64,000 nt of DNA from Saccharibacillus deserti. Lineage in GTDB: Bacteria > Bacillota > Bacilli > Paenibacillales > Paenibacillaceae. Positions 53,032 through 63,600 of this stretch are shown piece after piece. Both the position numbers and the translations under genes were made by a program. Under the pieces are notes generated by a model that did no database searches, was not told the origin of the DNA, and was given only the letters and a program-made list of their open reading frames with translations. The DNA is taken from positions 127,203 to 191,202 of the forward strand of contig NZ_JABJVN010000005.1 of assembly GCF_013618475.1 (NCBI RefSeq). The letters are read 5' to 3'. Within the stretch, counting starts at the first letter, position 1, and the number at the start of each line of letters is the position of its first letter.

Positions 53032-54526
53032 CGAACCGTTTATTATCGAAGGGTTGATCGATATCATCGATTGGGCTTCGTTCGGACTGGAAGTGGTCGG
53101 CAGTGCGCTTGACGGAAGCGAAGCGCTGGAAGCGCTCCGCGGCACGCCGGCGGATCTGCTGCTGACCGATATTTCCATGCCGGAGACGACCGGGCTGGAA
53201 TTGATTCGCAGCGTCCGGGCATTCCGGCCGGAACTTAAGGTGATTGTGCTGAGCGGATTCAACGAATTTGATTATCTCAAAGAAGGCATGCGGCTCGGCA
53301 TCGAGAATTATCTGCTCAAGCCGATCAATGTGGAAGAGCTGGAAGCCACGCTCGCCAACGTGACCGAGAAGCTGCGCCGGGCCGAACGCGAAGAACGGTT
53401 CGGCGTGTTCGGAGCCCGGATTATCCGGGACAATGTGCTGCACCGTTGGCTGACGGGGCAGATATCGCAGTCGGAGTTCAATGAGCGGGCGGGTCTTCTG
53501 GGCCTGCATTTCGGACATACGCGGCTGGGGGTATTGATTCTGCGCGCCGGGGAGGACGGCGAAGATCTGCCGCGGCGGACGGAAGAAGCGCTGGAAGACG
53601 AGAAAGACGGACTGGCGTTTCGGGATATGGACGGCGACGCGGCAGTCGTCGTGACCCTTGCGCAGGACGAAGGCGAAGAGCGGCTGCTGGAAATCGCACG
53701 CAAATTGGAGGAGAGACTGGGCAGCGGAATCCGGATCGGCGTCGGCAGCGCAGGTCCGCTGCCTCAGCACGGTTCGGCCAGCCGCAGCGAAGCCAAAAAA
53801 GCGTTGGAGTACGCGTTGGTCGATCCGGAACGCCGTTTGTTCCGGTATGCTCCGCCTTCCGCGGCGACTTCGGCCGCGGAGGTTTCCGCCGGGGCGTTGG
53901 CCGACCTCGGCCGGGAGTACGGCCGCCTCGTGCTGGCCCGCGACCGCGAAGGACTCATGAAGCGGATCGGCGAAGATATGGCCGCGATCGGCAGGGCGGA
54001 GGGCATGACGCCCGAGGAACTGCAGAATATTGCGCTTGGCATCTGCGCGGATCTGCGCGCCGTACTGCGGGAAGTCAAACGCGAAGATGACGGAGAGCCG
54101 TTTCTGCAGGTGCTCGACCGGATTCGGAGCGCTTCTCATATGGAGGAACTGGTCGAAGCCGTCCGGCGGGCGGCCGAGGAAACGGTCGGCATGCTGAACC
54201 GCGATACGCGCAGTCCGGTGGTGCAGCAGGTACTGGGCCATATCGCCGCCCATTACGGCGAGGAATTGTCGCTGAAGATGCTCGGTTCGCAGTATCGGGT
54301 ACATCCCGTGTATCTGGGGCAGCTGTTCCACAAGGAAACGGGCGAAACCTTTACCGATTATTTGAACAAATACCGGATCGAGCGGGCCAAGGAAAAGCTG
54401 CGTACAACCGCCCAGAAAGTACAGGACATCTCCCGCAGCGTCGGATATTGGGAAACGGGCTATTTCTACAAACAGTTCAAAAAGCATGTCGGCATCTCAC
54501 CGACCGAATACAAAACGCTTCAATAA
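53006..54526 (+). CDS. YesN-type response regulator with AraC DNA-binding domain (operon 2)
   Basis: 506-aa transcription factor. Receiver domain about 1-120 with phosphoacceptor D55 in LLTDISMPETTG and the KP pair in YLLKPINVEE. A linker of about 270 residues holds a degenerate GGDEF-like stretch (VTLAQDEGEERLLEIARKLE, IRIGVGSAGPL), as in other long YesN proteins. The AraC helix-turn-helix pair occupies about 405-505 (LSLKMLGSQYRVHPVYLGQL, DISRSVGYWETGYFYKQF). The ATG at 53006 follows GGAGGAGG inside the kinase end. Likely activates the transporter and glycosidase genes downstream. Confidence 0.93.
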   Translation: MYKVFLVDDEPFIIEGLIDIIDWASFGLEVVGSALDGSEALEALRGTPADLLLTDISMPETTGLELIRSVRAFRPELKVIVLSGFNEFDYLKEGMRLGIENYLLKPINVEELEATLANVTEKLRRAEREERFGVFGARIIRDNVLHRWLTGQISQSEFNERAGLLGLHFGHTRLGVLILRAGEDGEDLPRRTEEALEDEKDGLAFRDMDGDAAVVVTLAQDEGEERLLEIARKLEERLGSGIRIGVGSAGPLPQHGSASRSEAKKALEYALVDPERRLFRYAPPSAATSAAEVSAGALADLGREYGRLVLARDREGLMKRIGEDMAAIGRAEGMTPEELQNIALGICADLRAVLREVKREDDGEPFLQVLDRIRSASHMEELVEAVRRAAEETVGMLNRDTRSPVVQQVLGHIAAHYGEELSLKMLGSQYRVHPVYLGQLFHKETGETFTDYLNKYRIERAKEKLRTTAQKVQDISRSVGYWETGYFYKQFKKHVGISPTEYKTLQ

Positions 54527-54580
54527 AGCTTTCGTTTTCATGTTATTTTCATGTAAATTAATCTTTCATTTTAATGGTAG

Positions 54581-54606
54581 AGATCGCCTTTAAGGCGGTC
54601 TTTTCT
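54581..54606 (+). terminator. intrinsic terminator of two-component system 2
   Basis: GATCGCC and GGCGGTC arms around TTTAA, followed by a T-rich tail, separate the sensor genes from the transporter unit. Confidence 0.75.
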
Positions 54607-54644
54607 TTATTTTGTACCCCGATATATTAGATTTCGAGCCTTTT

Positions 54645-54658
54645 TGAAAGTGCTTACA
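54645..54658 (+). promoter_or_regulatory. cre-like CcpA box before sugar transporter operon 2
   Basis: TGAAAGTGCTTACA differs at one position from TGWAANCGNTNWCA; it lies 73 bases before the binding-protein ATG and overlaps a possible -35 TTGAAA. Confidence 0.55.
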
Positions 54659-54730
54659 TCCTTTAGAGTGAATATAGTTCTTACGGCAGGGCACACACAG
54701 ACAGCAATTCAAAAGAGGAGGTCATAAGTT

Positions 54731-56212
54731 ATGAAAAAAGGCAAAAAAAGAGTCTCGCTCGCGATCTCGATGTTGGCGGCGTTCAGTCTCGTTCTCTCCG
54801 CATGCGGCGGGGGCGGAAACGAAGCGGCGTCCGGCGGCGAGGGAACTGCGGAGAAACCGGTGGATCTGATCTGGTACACGATCGGCACCCCGCAAAAAGA
54901 CGTCGACAAGGTCATGACCGAAGTCAGCAAATATACGGCCGAGAAGATCGGCGCCAACGTTACGATGAAGATGATCGACTGGGGCGATTACCAGCAGAAG
55001 ATGCAGGTTCTGGTCGCGTCCGGCGAACCGATGGATATTATCTTCACGTCGTCCGGCGGTTTCGATTATGTACAGAATGCGCGCAAAGGCGCCTTCATGG
55101 AACTCGACAGCCTGATCGACGAGTATGGCAAAGGCATCAAGGATACGATTAACCCGGCCTTCCTCGAAGGCTCCAAAGTCGACGGTCACAACTATGCGAT
55201 CCCGGCCAACAAAGAGCTTCCGCAGCAGGAAGTGTGGCGCTTCAACAAAAATGTGGCCGACGAATACGGCATCAAGACCGAAGGCGTCCGCACGCTGGAC
55301 AGCCTGGAGCCGCTGCTCAAGACGATCAAGGATAAAGCGCCCGGTATCACGCCGTTCGCGATGGACAAAAACTATGTGCCTTACGTGCCTTACGACTACG
55401 TGATCCAGAACCTGCCGATGGCGGTCAAACTGGACACGACGGACTACAAAATCGTGAACATCCTGGAAACGCCGGAAATGAAAGAGGCGCTGACCACGAT
55501 GAACAAATACTACAAAGCGGGCTACGTCGCTCCCGAAGCCGCCACGACCGGTTCGACGACCGATCTGATGACTTCCGGCAAATGGCTGCTCGACCGCGCG
55601 CAGACCCAACCGCTCGCCGACAACTCGTGGAGCGCAAGCTACGGCTACCCGGTCGTCTCGACGCCGGCCAGCGACGCGATTATCACGAACAACTCCGTGC
55701 AGGGCTCGATGATGGCGATCTCCGCCAACTCCGAATACCCGGAGAAAGCGATGGAGTTCCTAAACCTGCTGAACACCGATCCGGTGCTGCGCAACATGGT
55801 CGATTCCGGTATCGAAGGCACGCATTACAACAAAACGGCCGACAACCGGGTCGAGAACCTGCCGGAAGCGAAAAACTACGATATGCCGTCGTACTCGCTC
55901 GGCAACAACATGCTGCTCTACCTGAACCCGAACGATCCCGAGAACAAATGGGACGAGTTCGAAACGTTCAATGAAGCGGGCGTCGATTCGCCGATCCTCA
56001 GCTTCAACTTCGATCCGAAGAACGTCTCGTCGGAACTTGCCGCCGTGCAGAACGTCAAGGAGCAGTTCTGGTCTTCCCTGATGACCGGTACGGTCGATCC
56101 GGAAACGTATCTGCCGCAGGCGATCGAGAAGTTCAACCAGGCCGGCCTTGAGAAAGTCATGGCCGAAGCGCAGACGCAGCTTGACGCCTGGAAAGCCGAG
56201 AACAACAAGTAA
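54731..56212 (+). CDS. sugar ABC transporter substrate-binding lipoprotein (operon 2)
   Basis: 493-aa solute-binding lipoprotein of the LipO type that accompanies LplB/YtcP permeases. The signal peptide ends in LVLSAC (lipidated Cys about 25), followed by a short Gly-rich linker. VDLIWYTIGTPQKDVDKVMT opens the mature lobe; MDIIFTSSGGFDYVQNARKG, AIPANKELPQQEVWRFNK and SMMAISANSEYPEKAMEFLN follow. The ATG at 54731 follows AGAGGAGG. Placement before GH3 and GH38 enzymes suggests a mannose- or glucose-containing oligosaccharide as ligand. No ATPase gene is linked. Codon use is strongly biased, as in highly expressed genes. Confidence 0.92.
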   Translation: MKKGKKRVSLAISMLAAFSLVLSACGGGGNEAASGGEGTAEKPVDLIWYTIGTPQKDVDKVMTEVSKYTAEKIGANVTMKMIDWGDYQQKMQVLVASGEPMDIIFTSSGGFDYVQNARKGAFMELDSLIDEYGKGIKDTINPAFLEGSKVDGHNYAIPANKELPQQEVWRFNKNVADEYGIKTEGVRTLDSLEPLLKTIKDKAPGITPFAMDKNYVPYVPYDYVIQNLPMAVKLDTTDYKIVNILETPEMKEALTTMNKYYKAGYVAPEAATTGSTTDLMTSGKWLLDRAQTQPLADNSWSASYGYPVVSTPASDAIITNNSVQGSMMAISANSEYPEKAMEFLNLLNTDPVLRNMVDSGIEGTHYNKTADNRVENLPEAKNYDMPSYSLGNNMLLYLNPNDPENKWDEFETFNEAGVDSPILSFNFDPKNVSSELAAVQNVKEQFWSSLMTGTVDPETYLPQAIEKFNQAGLEKVMAEAQTQLDAWKAENNK

Positions 56213-56241
56213 GATCGATTCGCATCAGCAAATCAAAACGG

Positions 56242-56277
56242 GAATCGGGCGGGCAGGCACACGCCCGATTCTTTTTT
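56242..56277 (+). terminator. intercistronic terminator-like hairpin
   Basis: GAATCGGGCG and CGCCCGATTC arms around a 10-base loop, with TTTTTT, between binding-protein and permease genes. It should lower permease expression relative to the lipoprotein. Confidence 0.75.
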
Positions 56278-56314
56278 ATACCGATTTCGGGGCGACAAGG
56301 AGGGCGACACAAAC

Positions 56315-57244
56315 ATGGGAAACTTTTTGAGAAACGTAAGCCGCAATAAAGCGCTGCTGTTCATGGTGCTGCCGGGCGCGATCTGGTTCTTCTTCTTCTC
56401 CTATCTGCCGCTTGCGGGCACAATCGTGGCGTTCAAGGAATATCGCGTCAGCCGCAAAGGCTTCTGGGCCAGTATTTTCAACAGCGAGTGGGTCGGCTGG
56501 GACAACTTCAAATTTCTGTTCAGTACGGAAGACGCCTTCGTCATTACGCGGAACACGCTGCTCTACAACATTGCGTTTATCGCGCTTGGCCTGGTGTTCT
56601 CCGTATTGATGGCGATTATTTTGTCCGAGCTGGTCAGCCGGAAAATGTCAAAAATCTATCAGACGGGCATGTTCCTGCCGTACTTCCTTTCCTGGGTCAT
56701 CGTCGGCTACTTCGTGTTCAGCTTCCTGAGCATGGACCGCGGACTGCTGAACCAGATGCTGGGCTGGTTCGGCATGGAGCCGGTTCAATGGTACTCGGAT
56801 CCGAAGTATTGGCCGTATATCCTCGTCTTCGTTAATCTGTGGAAAATGGTCGGCTATAACAGCGTCGTCTATCTGGCGGCGATCCTCGGGATCGACCGTT
56901 CGCTGTACGAAGCGGCGATGATCGACGGAGCGAACAAATGGCAGCAGATCCGCCGGATCACCATTCCGATGCTGACGCCGATCATTACGATCATGACGCT
57001 GTTGGCCGTGGGCCGGATCTTCTACGCCGACTTCGGACTGTTCTATCAGGTGCCGAGAGACTCGGGTACCTTGTACGCCGTCACGAACGTTATCGACACG
57101 TATGTCTATCGCGGACTCATGACGACAGGCGAGATCGGCATGAGCGCGGCGGCGGGCCTGTATCAATCGGTCGTCGGCTTCACGCTCGTCATTCTGGCCA
57201 ACTACGTGGTACGCCGGATCGACAAGGACAGCTCGCTGTTCTAA
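56315..57244 (+). CDS. ABC transporter permease, LplB type (operon 2)
   Basis: 309-aa membrane component with six predicted helices. KALLFMVLPGAIWFFFFSYL and PLAGTIVAFKEYRVSRKGF are typical of LplB-like permeases; the EAA loop is YEAAMIDGANKWQQIRRITI at about 202-222. The ATG at 56315 follows AAGGAGGG. It pairs with the permease 28 bases downstream and takes substrate from the lipoprotein. Confidence 0.92.
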   Translation: MGNFLRNVSRNKALLFMVLPGAIWFFFFSYLPLAGTIVAFKEYRVSRKGFWASIFNSEWVGWDNFKFLFSTEDAFVITRNTLLYNIAFIALGLVFSVLMAIILSELVSRKMSKIYQTGMFLPYFLSWVIVGYFVFSFLSMDRGLLNQMLGWFGMEPVQWYSDPKYWPYILVFVNLWKMVGYNSVVYLAAILGIDRSLYEAAMIDGANKWQQIRRITIPMLTPIITIMTLLAVGRIFYADFGLFYQVPRDSGTLYAVTNVIDTYVYRGLMTTGEIGMSAAAGLYQSVVGFTLVILANYVVRRIDKDSSLF

Positions 57245-57272
57245 AAGGATGATAAGAAAGGAAGGTGTCTTC

Positions 57273-58196
57273 ATGGCCCGCAAAACCAAACCGAAAGCGA
57301 TCCGCGATTTCCAACAGATTACGCCGGCATGGAACGTCATTTTCAATTTGATTGCCGGCATCTTTGCTTTTATGTGCGTATTCCCGTTTCTGTTCGTCGT
57401 CATTATCTCCTTCACGGACGAAAGTGTACTCGCAAGCGAAGGCTACCGGCTGATTCCGTCCAAATGGAGCCTCGGCGCCTATCAATACATCTTCGAGAGC
57501 GGCGATACGCTGCTGCGGGCTTACGGGGTGACGATCGCGGTCACGCTTATCGGGACGGTGCTCAGTCTGTTCATGATCGCGCTGTACTCTTATGCGATCT
57601 CGCGCCGCAATTTCCGCTACCGCCGCTTCTTCTCGATCTTTGCCATTTTGACGATGCTGTTCAACGGCGGGATCATCCCGACCTACATGATCGTAGCGCA
57701 GCTGCTTGGGCTCAAAAACAGTATCTGGGCACTCGTGCTGCCGCTTGCGATGAACGCGTTCTACGTCATGATCCTGCGTACGTTCTACGCGACCAGCGTG
57801 CCGGACGCGCTCGTCGAATCGGGCAAAATCGACGGCGCCGGCGAATTCCGTATCTTTTTCAAAATTATCGTGCCGCTGTCCCTGCCGGGTCTTGCGACGA
57901 TCGGATTGTTCAGCACGCTCGGCTATTGGAACGACTGGTTTAACGCGCTGCTGTATATCGACAATCCCAATCTGGTGCCGCTCCAATCCATGCTGATGCG
58001 GATCGAGTCGAGCATGCAGTTTATCCAGCAGAACTCGGCCAACAGCAATATCAACATGGCCGCGATGGGATCGCTGCCGCAGGATACGGCGCGCATGGCG
58101 ATGGTCGTGCTGGCGACGCTGCCGATCATTTTCGCTTATCCGTTTTTCCAGCGTTATTTCGTGCAGGGTTTGACCCTCGGAGCGGTGAAAGAGTAA
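57273..58196 (+). CDS. ABC transporter permease, YtcP type (operon 2)
   Basis: 307-aa permease with six predicted helices. FNLIAGIFAFMCVFPFLFVV and SFTDESVLASEGYRLIPSKW match YtcP-like partners of LplB permeases; the EAA-type loop is VESGKIDGAGEFRIFFKIIV. It ends in FVQGLTLGAVKE, the usual C-terminus. The ATG at 57273 follows AAGGAAGG; the open frame from 57249 lacks a site. The GH3 gene follows after 84 bases. Confidence 0.92.
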   Translation: MARKTKPKAIRDFQQITPAWNVIFNLIAGIFAFMCVFPFLFVVIISFTDESVLASEGYRLIPSKWSLGAYQYIFESGDTLLRAYGVTIAVTLIGTVLSLFMIALYSYAISRRNFRYRRFFSIFAILTMLFNGGIIPTYMIVAQLLGLKNSIWALVLPLAMNAFYVMILRTFYATSVPDALVESGKIDGAGEFRIFFKIIVPLSLPGLATIGLFSTLGYWNDWFNALLYIDNPNLVPLQSMLMRIESSMQFIQQNSANSNINMAAMGSLPQDTARMAMVVLATLPIIFAYPFFQRYFVQGLTLGAVKE

Positions 58197-58280
58197 GGCG
58201 GCGATTGGATTGAAAGTCGGATTAAAAAAAGAACAGGACGGACGCGCTGCGCGTCCGTATGCCAAGGAGGAGGACCGCCC

Positions 58281-60626
58281 ATGACGGAACGGACAACGGA
58301 TACGGTGACGGAAAGACCCTGGATGAATACGGCTCTGCCTGCGGAAGAACGCTCGGAGCTGCTGCTTGCGGCCATGACGGCGCGCGAGAAGGTCGGGCAG
58401 CTTATTCAGCCGTTCGGCTGGATGACCTACTCGCGGCAGGGCGGAAAAGCGGAATTGACGGAAAGCTTCAAGGAGCAGGTGCGCGCGGGAGACGTCGGTT
58501 CGCTGTACGGCACCCTGCGCGCCGATCCGTGGACGGGCGTGACGCTTGCGACCGGGTTATCGCCGGCGGAAGGCGCCGAAGCGGTCAACGACATCCAGCG
58601 CTACGCCGTCGAGCATTCGCGGCTCGGCGTACCGCTTTTGATCGGCGAGGAATGCTCGCACGGGCATATGGCGATCGGGGGCACGGTGTTCCCGGTGCCG
58701 CTCGCGATCGGCAGCACGTGGAACGTCGGCCTGTACCGGGACATGTGCCGGGCGGTTGCCGCCGAGACGCGGGCGCAGGGCGGGGCGGCGACGTATTCGC
58801 CGGTGCTCGACGTCGTGCGCGATCCGCGCTGGGGCCGGACCGAAGAATGCTTCGGGGAAGATCCGTTCCTGATCGGCGAAATGGCCGTCGCTTCGGTGGA
58901 AGGGCTGCAGGGACAGCGGCTGGATGCACCGGATAGCGTCGCGGCGACGCTGAAGCATTTCGCGGGCTACGGCGCTTCCGAAGGGGGGCGCAACGCGGGC
59001 CCCGTACATATGGGCTGGCGCGAGCTGCTCGAAGTAGATCTGTATCCGTTCGAGCGGGCGGTTCGGGCGGGAGCGGCTTCGATCATGCCGGCCTACAACG
59101 AGATCGACGGCGTACCGTGCACGACGAACGAGCGCCTGCTCGGCGGTATCCTGCGCGGCGAATGGGGCTTCGACGGTCCGGTCATTACGGACTGCGGCGC
59201 GATCGACATGCTGGCGGCCGGCCACGATACGGCCGAAGACGGCGAAGACGCGGCGCTGCAATCGCTGCGTGCCGGTATCGATATGGAGATGTCCGGCGAG
59301 ATGTTCGGCCGCCATCTGCTGGCGGCGTTCGAAGCCGGCCGGCTTGAGCCGGACGTGCTGGACCGCGCGGCGCTGCGCGTGCTGAAGCTCAAGTTCCGGC
59401 TCGGGCTGTTCGAGAACCCGTACGCCGACGCGCAGCGGGCCGCCGAGATCATCGGCAGCGAAAAGCATGCGCGGCTTGCGCGGGCGCTTGCGGCCGAGAG
59501 CGTCGTTCTGCTCAAGAACGACGGCGGCGTGCTGCCGCTTGCGGGCGGCGCCGGCCGCGTGGCGGTCATCGGTCCGAACGCGGACCGCGGCTACAACCAG
59601 CTCGGCGATTACACGTCGCCGCAGCCGGAAGGGAGCGTCGCGACCGTGCTGCGCGGCCTGACCGAGCGGCTGGGAGCGGAACGCGTGTCGTACGCGCCGG
59701 GCTGCCGCATTCGCGGCGAATCGCGCGAAGGCTTCGCGCGGGCACTGGAATGCGCGGCGGCAGCGGACGCCGTGGTGCTCGTCATGGGCGGGTCGAGCGC
59801 CCGGGATTTCGGCGAAGGCACGATCGACCTGCGGACCGGAGCTTCGAGGGTCACGGGCGAGGCGGTCAGCGACATGGACTGCGGCGAAGGCATCGACCGC
59901 ATGACGCTGGGACTGTCGGGCGTGCAGCTCGACCTGATCCGCGAAGTGAGCGCGGCGGCGGCGGGCAAGCCGGTCGCCGTAGTCTATATCGGCGGGCGCC
60001 CGGTCGTGGAGCCGTGGGTGGAAGAGCATGTGCCCGCGCTGCTGCAGGCGTGGTATCCGGGGCAGGAAGGCGGCCATGCGATCGCCGACATCCTGCTCGG
60101 CGACGTCAATCCGTCGGGACGCCTGACGATCTCGGTGCCCAAGCATGTCGGGCAGCTGCCGGTCCATTACCTCGGCAAGCGCTCGCGCGGCAAACGGTAT
60201 CTGGAAGACGATTCGAAGCCGCGGTATCCGTTCGGCTACGGGCTCAGCTACACGTCGTTCGGGTATTCGGCTCTTGAACTCTCGCAGAGCCGGCTGGCGC
60301 CGGCCGAGATCGAAGCCGGCGGCCGTGCGGCCGTGTCGGTAACGGTCTGCAATACCGGACAGCGCGCCGGGGCGGAAGTCGTCCAGCTCTATGTCTCCGA
60401 CGCGGTCAGCGCCGCGACCCGTCCCGCGAACGAACTGAAAGGGTTCCGGAAGATCTGGCTGGAACCCGGCGAGAGCCGTCAAGTGACTTTCGACATCGGC
60501 GCGGAGCAGCTCCGCTATATCGGTCCCGACCTTGTATCGGTCGTCGAACCGGGACTGTTCCGGATTCGGATCGGCCGCCATGTGCAGGATACCCAAAGCA
60601 TCGACTTTATCGTCGGAGAGGAATGA
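58281..60626 (+). CDS. glycoside hydrolase family 3 (beta-glucosidase/beta-mannosidase-like)
   Basis: 781-aa cytosolic exo-glycosidase. The GH3 N-terminal barrel (about 25-340) carries the nucleophile D304 in PVITDCGAIDML; earlier landmarks are LIGEECSHG, ATYSPVLDVVRDPRWGRTEE and LKHFAGYG. The C-terminal alpha/beta sandwich (about 400-620) has ESVVLLKNDGGVLPL and VVLVMGGSSARDFGEG, the region that supplies the acid/base. A fibronectin III-like domain closes the chain (about 680-775: GLSYTSFGYS, VQLYVSDAVS). No signal peptide, so it acts on imported oligosaccharides. The ATG at 58281 follows AAGGAGGAGG. The alpha-mannosidase follows after 6 bases. Specificity is inferred from context. Confidence 0.9.
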   Translation: MTERTTDTVTERPWMNTALPAEERSELLLAAMTAREKVGQLIQPFGWMTYSRQGGKAELTESFKEQVRAGDVGSLYGTLRADPWTGVTLATGLSPAEGAEAVNDIQRYAVEHSRLGVPLLIGEECSHGHMAIGGTVFPVPLAIGSTWNVGLYRDMCRAVAAETRAQGGAATYSPVLDVVRDPRWGRTEECFGEDPFLIGEMAVASVEGLQGQRLDAPDSVAATLKHFAGYGASEGGRNAGPVHMGWRELLEVDLYPFERAVRAGAASIMPAYNEIDGVPCTTNERLLGGILRGEWGFDGPVITDCGAIDMLAAGHDTAEDGEDAALQSLRAGIDMEMSGEMFGRHLLAAFEAGRLEPDVLDRAALRVLKLKFRLGLFENPYADAQRAAEIIGSEKHARLARALAAESVVLLKNDGGVLPLAGGAGRVAVIGPNADRGYNQLGDYTSPQPEGSVATVLRGLTERLGAERVSYAPGCRIRGESREGFARALECAAAADAVVLVMGGSSARDFGEGTIDLRTGASRVTGEAVSDMDCGEGIDRMTLGLSGVQLDLIREVSAAAAGKPVAVVYIGGRPVVEPWVEEHVPALLQAWYPGQEGGHAIADILLGDVNPSGRLTISVPKHVGQLPVHYLGKRSRGKRYLEDDSKPRYPFGYGLSYTSFGYSALELSQSRLAPAEIEAGGRAAVSVTVCNTGQRAGAEVVQLYVSDAVSAATRPANELKGFRKIWLEPGESRQVTFDIGAEQLRYIGPDLVSVVEPGLFRIRIGRHVQDTQSIDFIVGEE

Positions 60627-60632
60627 GAATCC

Positions 60633-63600
60633 ATGCAGCGTTTAAACCGTTTTATCCATGAGCTGTCGCAGCGCCAGTGGCTGCGGCAGGAAGAACTGAA
60701 GAGTTGGGACATCACCCGGTCGACCTACGGCCTGCCGGGCCAATATACCGAAATCGAGCCGTATCCGCAGGGCAAAGAGCTGAATCCTTTTCCGAGCAAG
60801 AACGGCACGACCTATTTCTTCCGCACAAAGCTTGAACTGCCGGAAGACTGGAACGCGGATACCGCGGGACTGATCTTCGATTCCAGCGGCGAAGGGCTGC
60901 TGCGGGTGAACGGCGCTTCCTATCAGGGCATCGACGACAACCATACGTACGTCACGCTCGATCTGGGGCATGTCGGCCGGACGCCTGAACTCGAAATCGA
61001 AATGTTCGACATCATTCCCGAACCGCACGATCCGCTGAACCGGCAGGCGACGGTCAAGCCGCCGATTGCCTCGATCCGCAGTCTGCTCGTGCTGCCGAAC
61101 GAACCCGTGCGCAGCCTCATGTATACGGTGACCGTCGTGCGCGATTCGGCAGTTCTGCTGCCGGAGACCGATTTCCGCCGCGTGCGCCTGATCGAAGCCC
61201 TGCACGGCGCGATGGATGCTTTTACCGGATTGAACGAAGAGGAAGTGCGCGCAGGTTCGGCGGTCTCCGGGATCGAAGGCAAGCTTCGCGGCCGCACGCT
61301 CGAGATCGGCGGCAACAACGCCGAAGGGCGCGAGATCATGGTCGGCCAGTCGCATATCGATATCGCCTGGCTGTGGCCGGTACGAGAGACGGTGCGCAAG
61401 ACGAGCCGCACGTTCTCAAGCGTCGATACGCTGATGCGCGAATATCCGGGCTATCTGTATACGCAGAGCCAGCCGATCCTGTTCGATTTCCTCAAGCAGA
61501 ACGATCCCGAACTGTTCGAGCGGGTCAAAGCCCGTATCCGCGAAGGACGCTGGGAACTGGTCGGGGGCATGTGGGTCGAACCGGATCTCAATATCCCGAG
61601 CGGCGAATCGCTGATGCGCCAGATGCTGTACGGACAGCGCTTCTACCAGGAGGAATTCGGCAAAATCTCGCGTATCGAATGGCTGCCGGACACGTTCGGC
61701 TACTGCGCGTCGCTGCCGCAGATTCTCAAGCACGGCGGCGTGGAATACTTCATGACGACCAAGTTGAACTGGAACGATACGAACACGTTCCCGTACGACC
61801 TGTTCCATTGGGTCGGCATCGACGGAACGCCGATCCTGTCTTACCTCAACCACGGCGTCAACGAGCATACGCATCCCAAAGACGTGCATGAACACTGGCA
61901 GTCCTACCGGCAAAAAGACAAACACACGGAGCAGATGCTGCTGTACGGGCACGGCGACGGCGGCGGCGGCGTGACGCGCGAGATGCTGGAGTATATCGAC
62001 CGCGCCGAGCTGATGGTCGGCCAGCCTTCCAGCCGCTACGGCACGGCGGCGGAATTCTTCGACGGCATCCGCCAAGCGGATCCGGACCTGCCGGTCTGGC
62101 GCGGCGATCTGTATCTGGAGCTGCACCGCGGCACGTATACGACGCACGCCTACAACAAGCGGGCGAACCGCAAAGCCGAAGTGCTGTACCGCGAAGCGGA
62201 ACTGTGGAACGTGCTGGCGGCGGGCGCAGACGAAATCGCGGCGTTGGAAGCGCGGGAGAACGCCTATACGGCGGCCCGGATCGCCGCGGCGGACGCGGCC
62301 GGCGAAGAACCGGCCGAGCTGAGCGAAGCCGAGCGCGGCGAACTGCTCGGTTTGGGAGCGGACGGCAGGCTGCCGGCTCTTCGCAGCCATGCGGGCTACG
62401 GCGAAGCATTGGAATCGCTGCACCGGGGCTGGAAGCTGATCCTGCTCAACCAGTTCCACGATATCATTCCGGGTTCGGCGATCACGGAAACGTACGAGAC
62501 GTCGGACGCGGAATACGCGGAGGTGTTTGCCGAAGGCAAGCGCAGTCTGGACATCGGCACGCAATCGCTCGCGGAGCGGATCCATACCGAAGGCGAAGGC
62601 ACGCCGTACGTCATTTTCAACAGCCTGGGCTGGTATCGCTTCGCGACCGTCACGATCGAACAGGCAGCGGGGCAGGAAGCTTACGACTCGGAAGGCGAAC
62701 GCCTGGAAGCCGACTACGACGAAGGCAGCGGAAGCCTGACGGTGTACGTGCCGCATATTCCGTCTCTTGGGTACAAGACGATCTGGCTGCGCGAAGCGGG
62801 AGCGGGTGCGGGTGCGGAACCCGCGGCTGCCCGGCAGGAAGGTTCGTCGACGGAAAAGGGATTCCCGGATGTCTGGGAAGCGCCGTTCTACACCGTGCGC
62901 TTCAACGACCGCGGCGAGATCGTCTCGCTGATCGACAAGCAGGAGGAGCGCGAAGTGATCCAGCCGGGCGAAGCCGCGAACGTATTCCAGTTCTTCCATG
63001 ACCGTCCGACGCAGTGGGATGCCTGGGATATCGATCCGCGGTTCGAGAAACAGCCTGCGGGCGCAGCCGAGCTGCTGGAACGTTCGGTGGTTGCGTCGGG
63101 CGGCGTGCGCGATATTCTGCGCTTCCGCTGGAAGCTCGGCGAATCGATCATCGAGCAGGACGTTATTTTCTACAAATACGACCGCCGTATCGACTTTAAG
63201 ACCCATGTGTCGTGGCACGAAGCGCACAAGCTGCTCAAGGTCGCTTTCCCGGTCGATGTGCTGGCGGAAAAAGCGACCTACGAAATCCCGTTCGGTTCGC
63301 TGGAGCGGCCGACGCATCGCAATACGAGCTGGGAGCAGGCGCAGTTCGAAGTGTGCGGGCACCGGTTCGCCGACGTATCCGAGCGCGGATACGGCGTCAG
63401 CCTGCTGAACGACTGCAAATACGGCTACGACATTCAGGGCAGCACGATTCGCCTGTCGCTGCTCCGGGCGCCGAAATGGCCGGATACGCAGGCGGATCTG
63501 GGCGAACACGACTTCACGTATTCGCTGTATCCGCACGCGGGCAGCTGGGTGTCCGCCCATACGGTGCAGGCTGCGGCAGCACTCAATCAGGAACTTCCGG

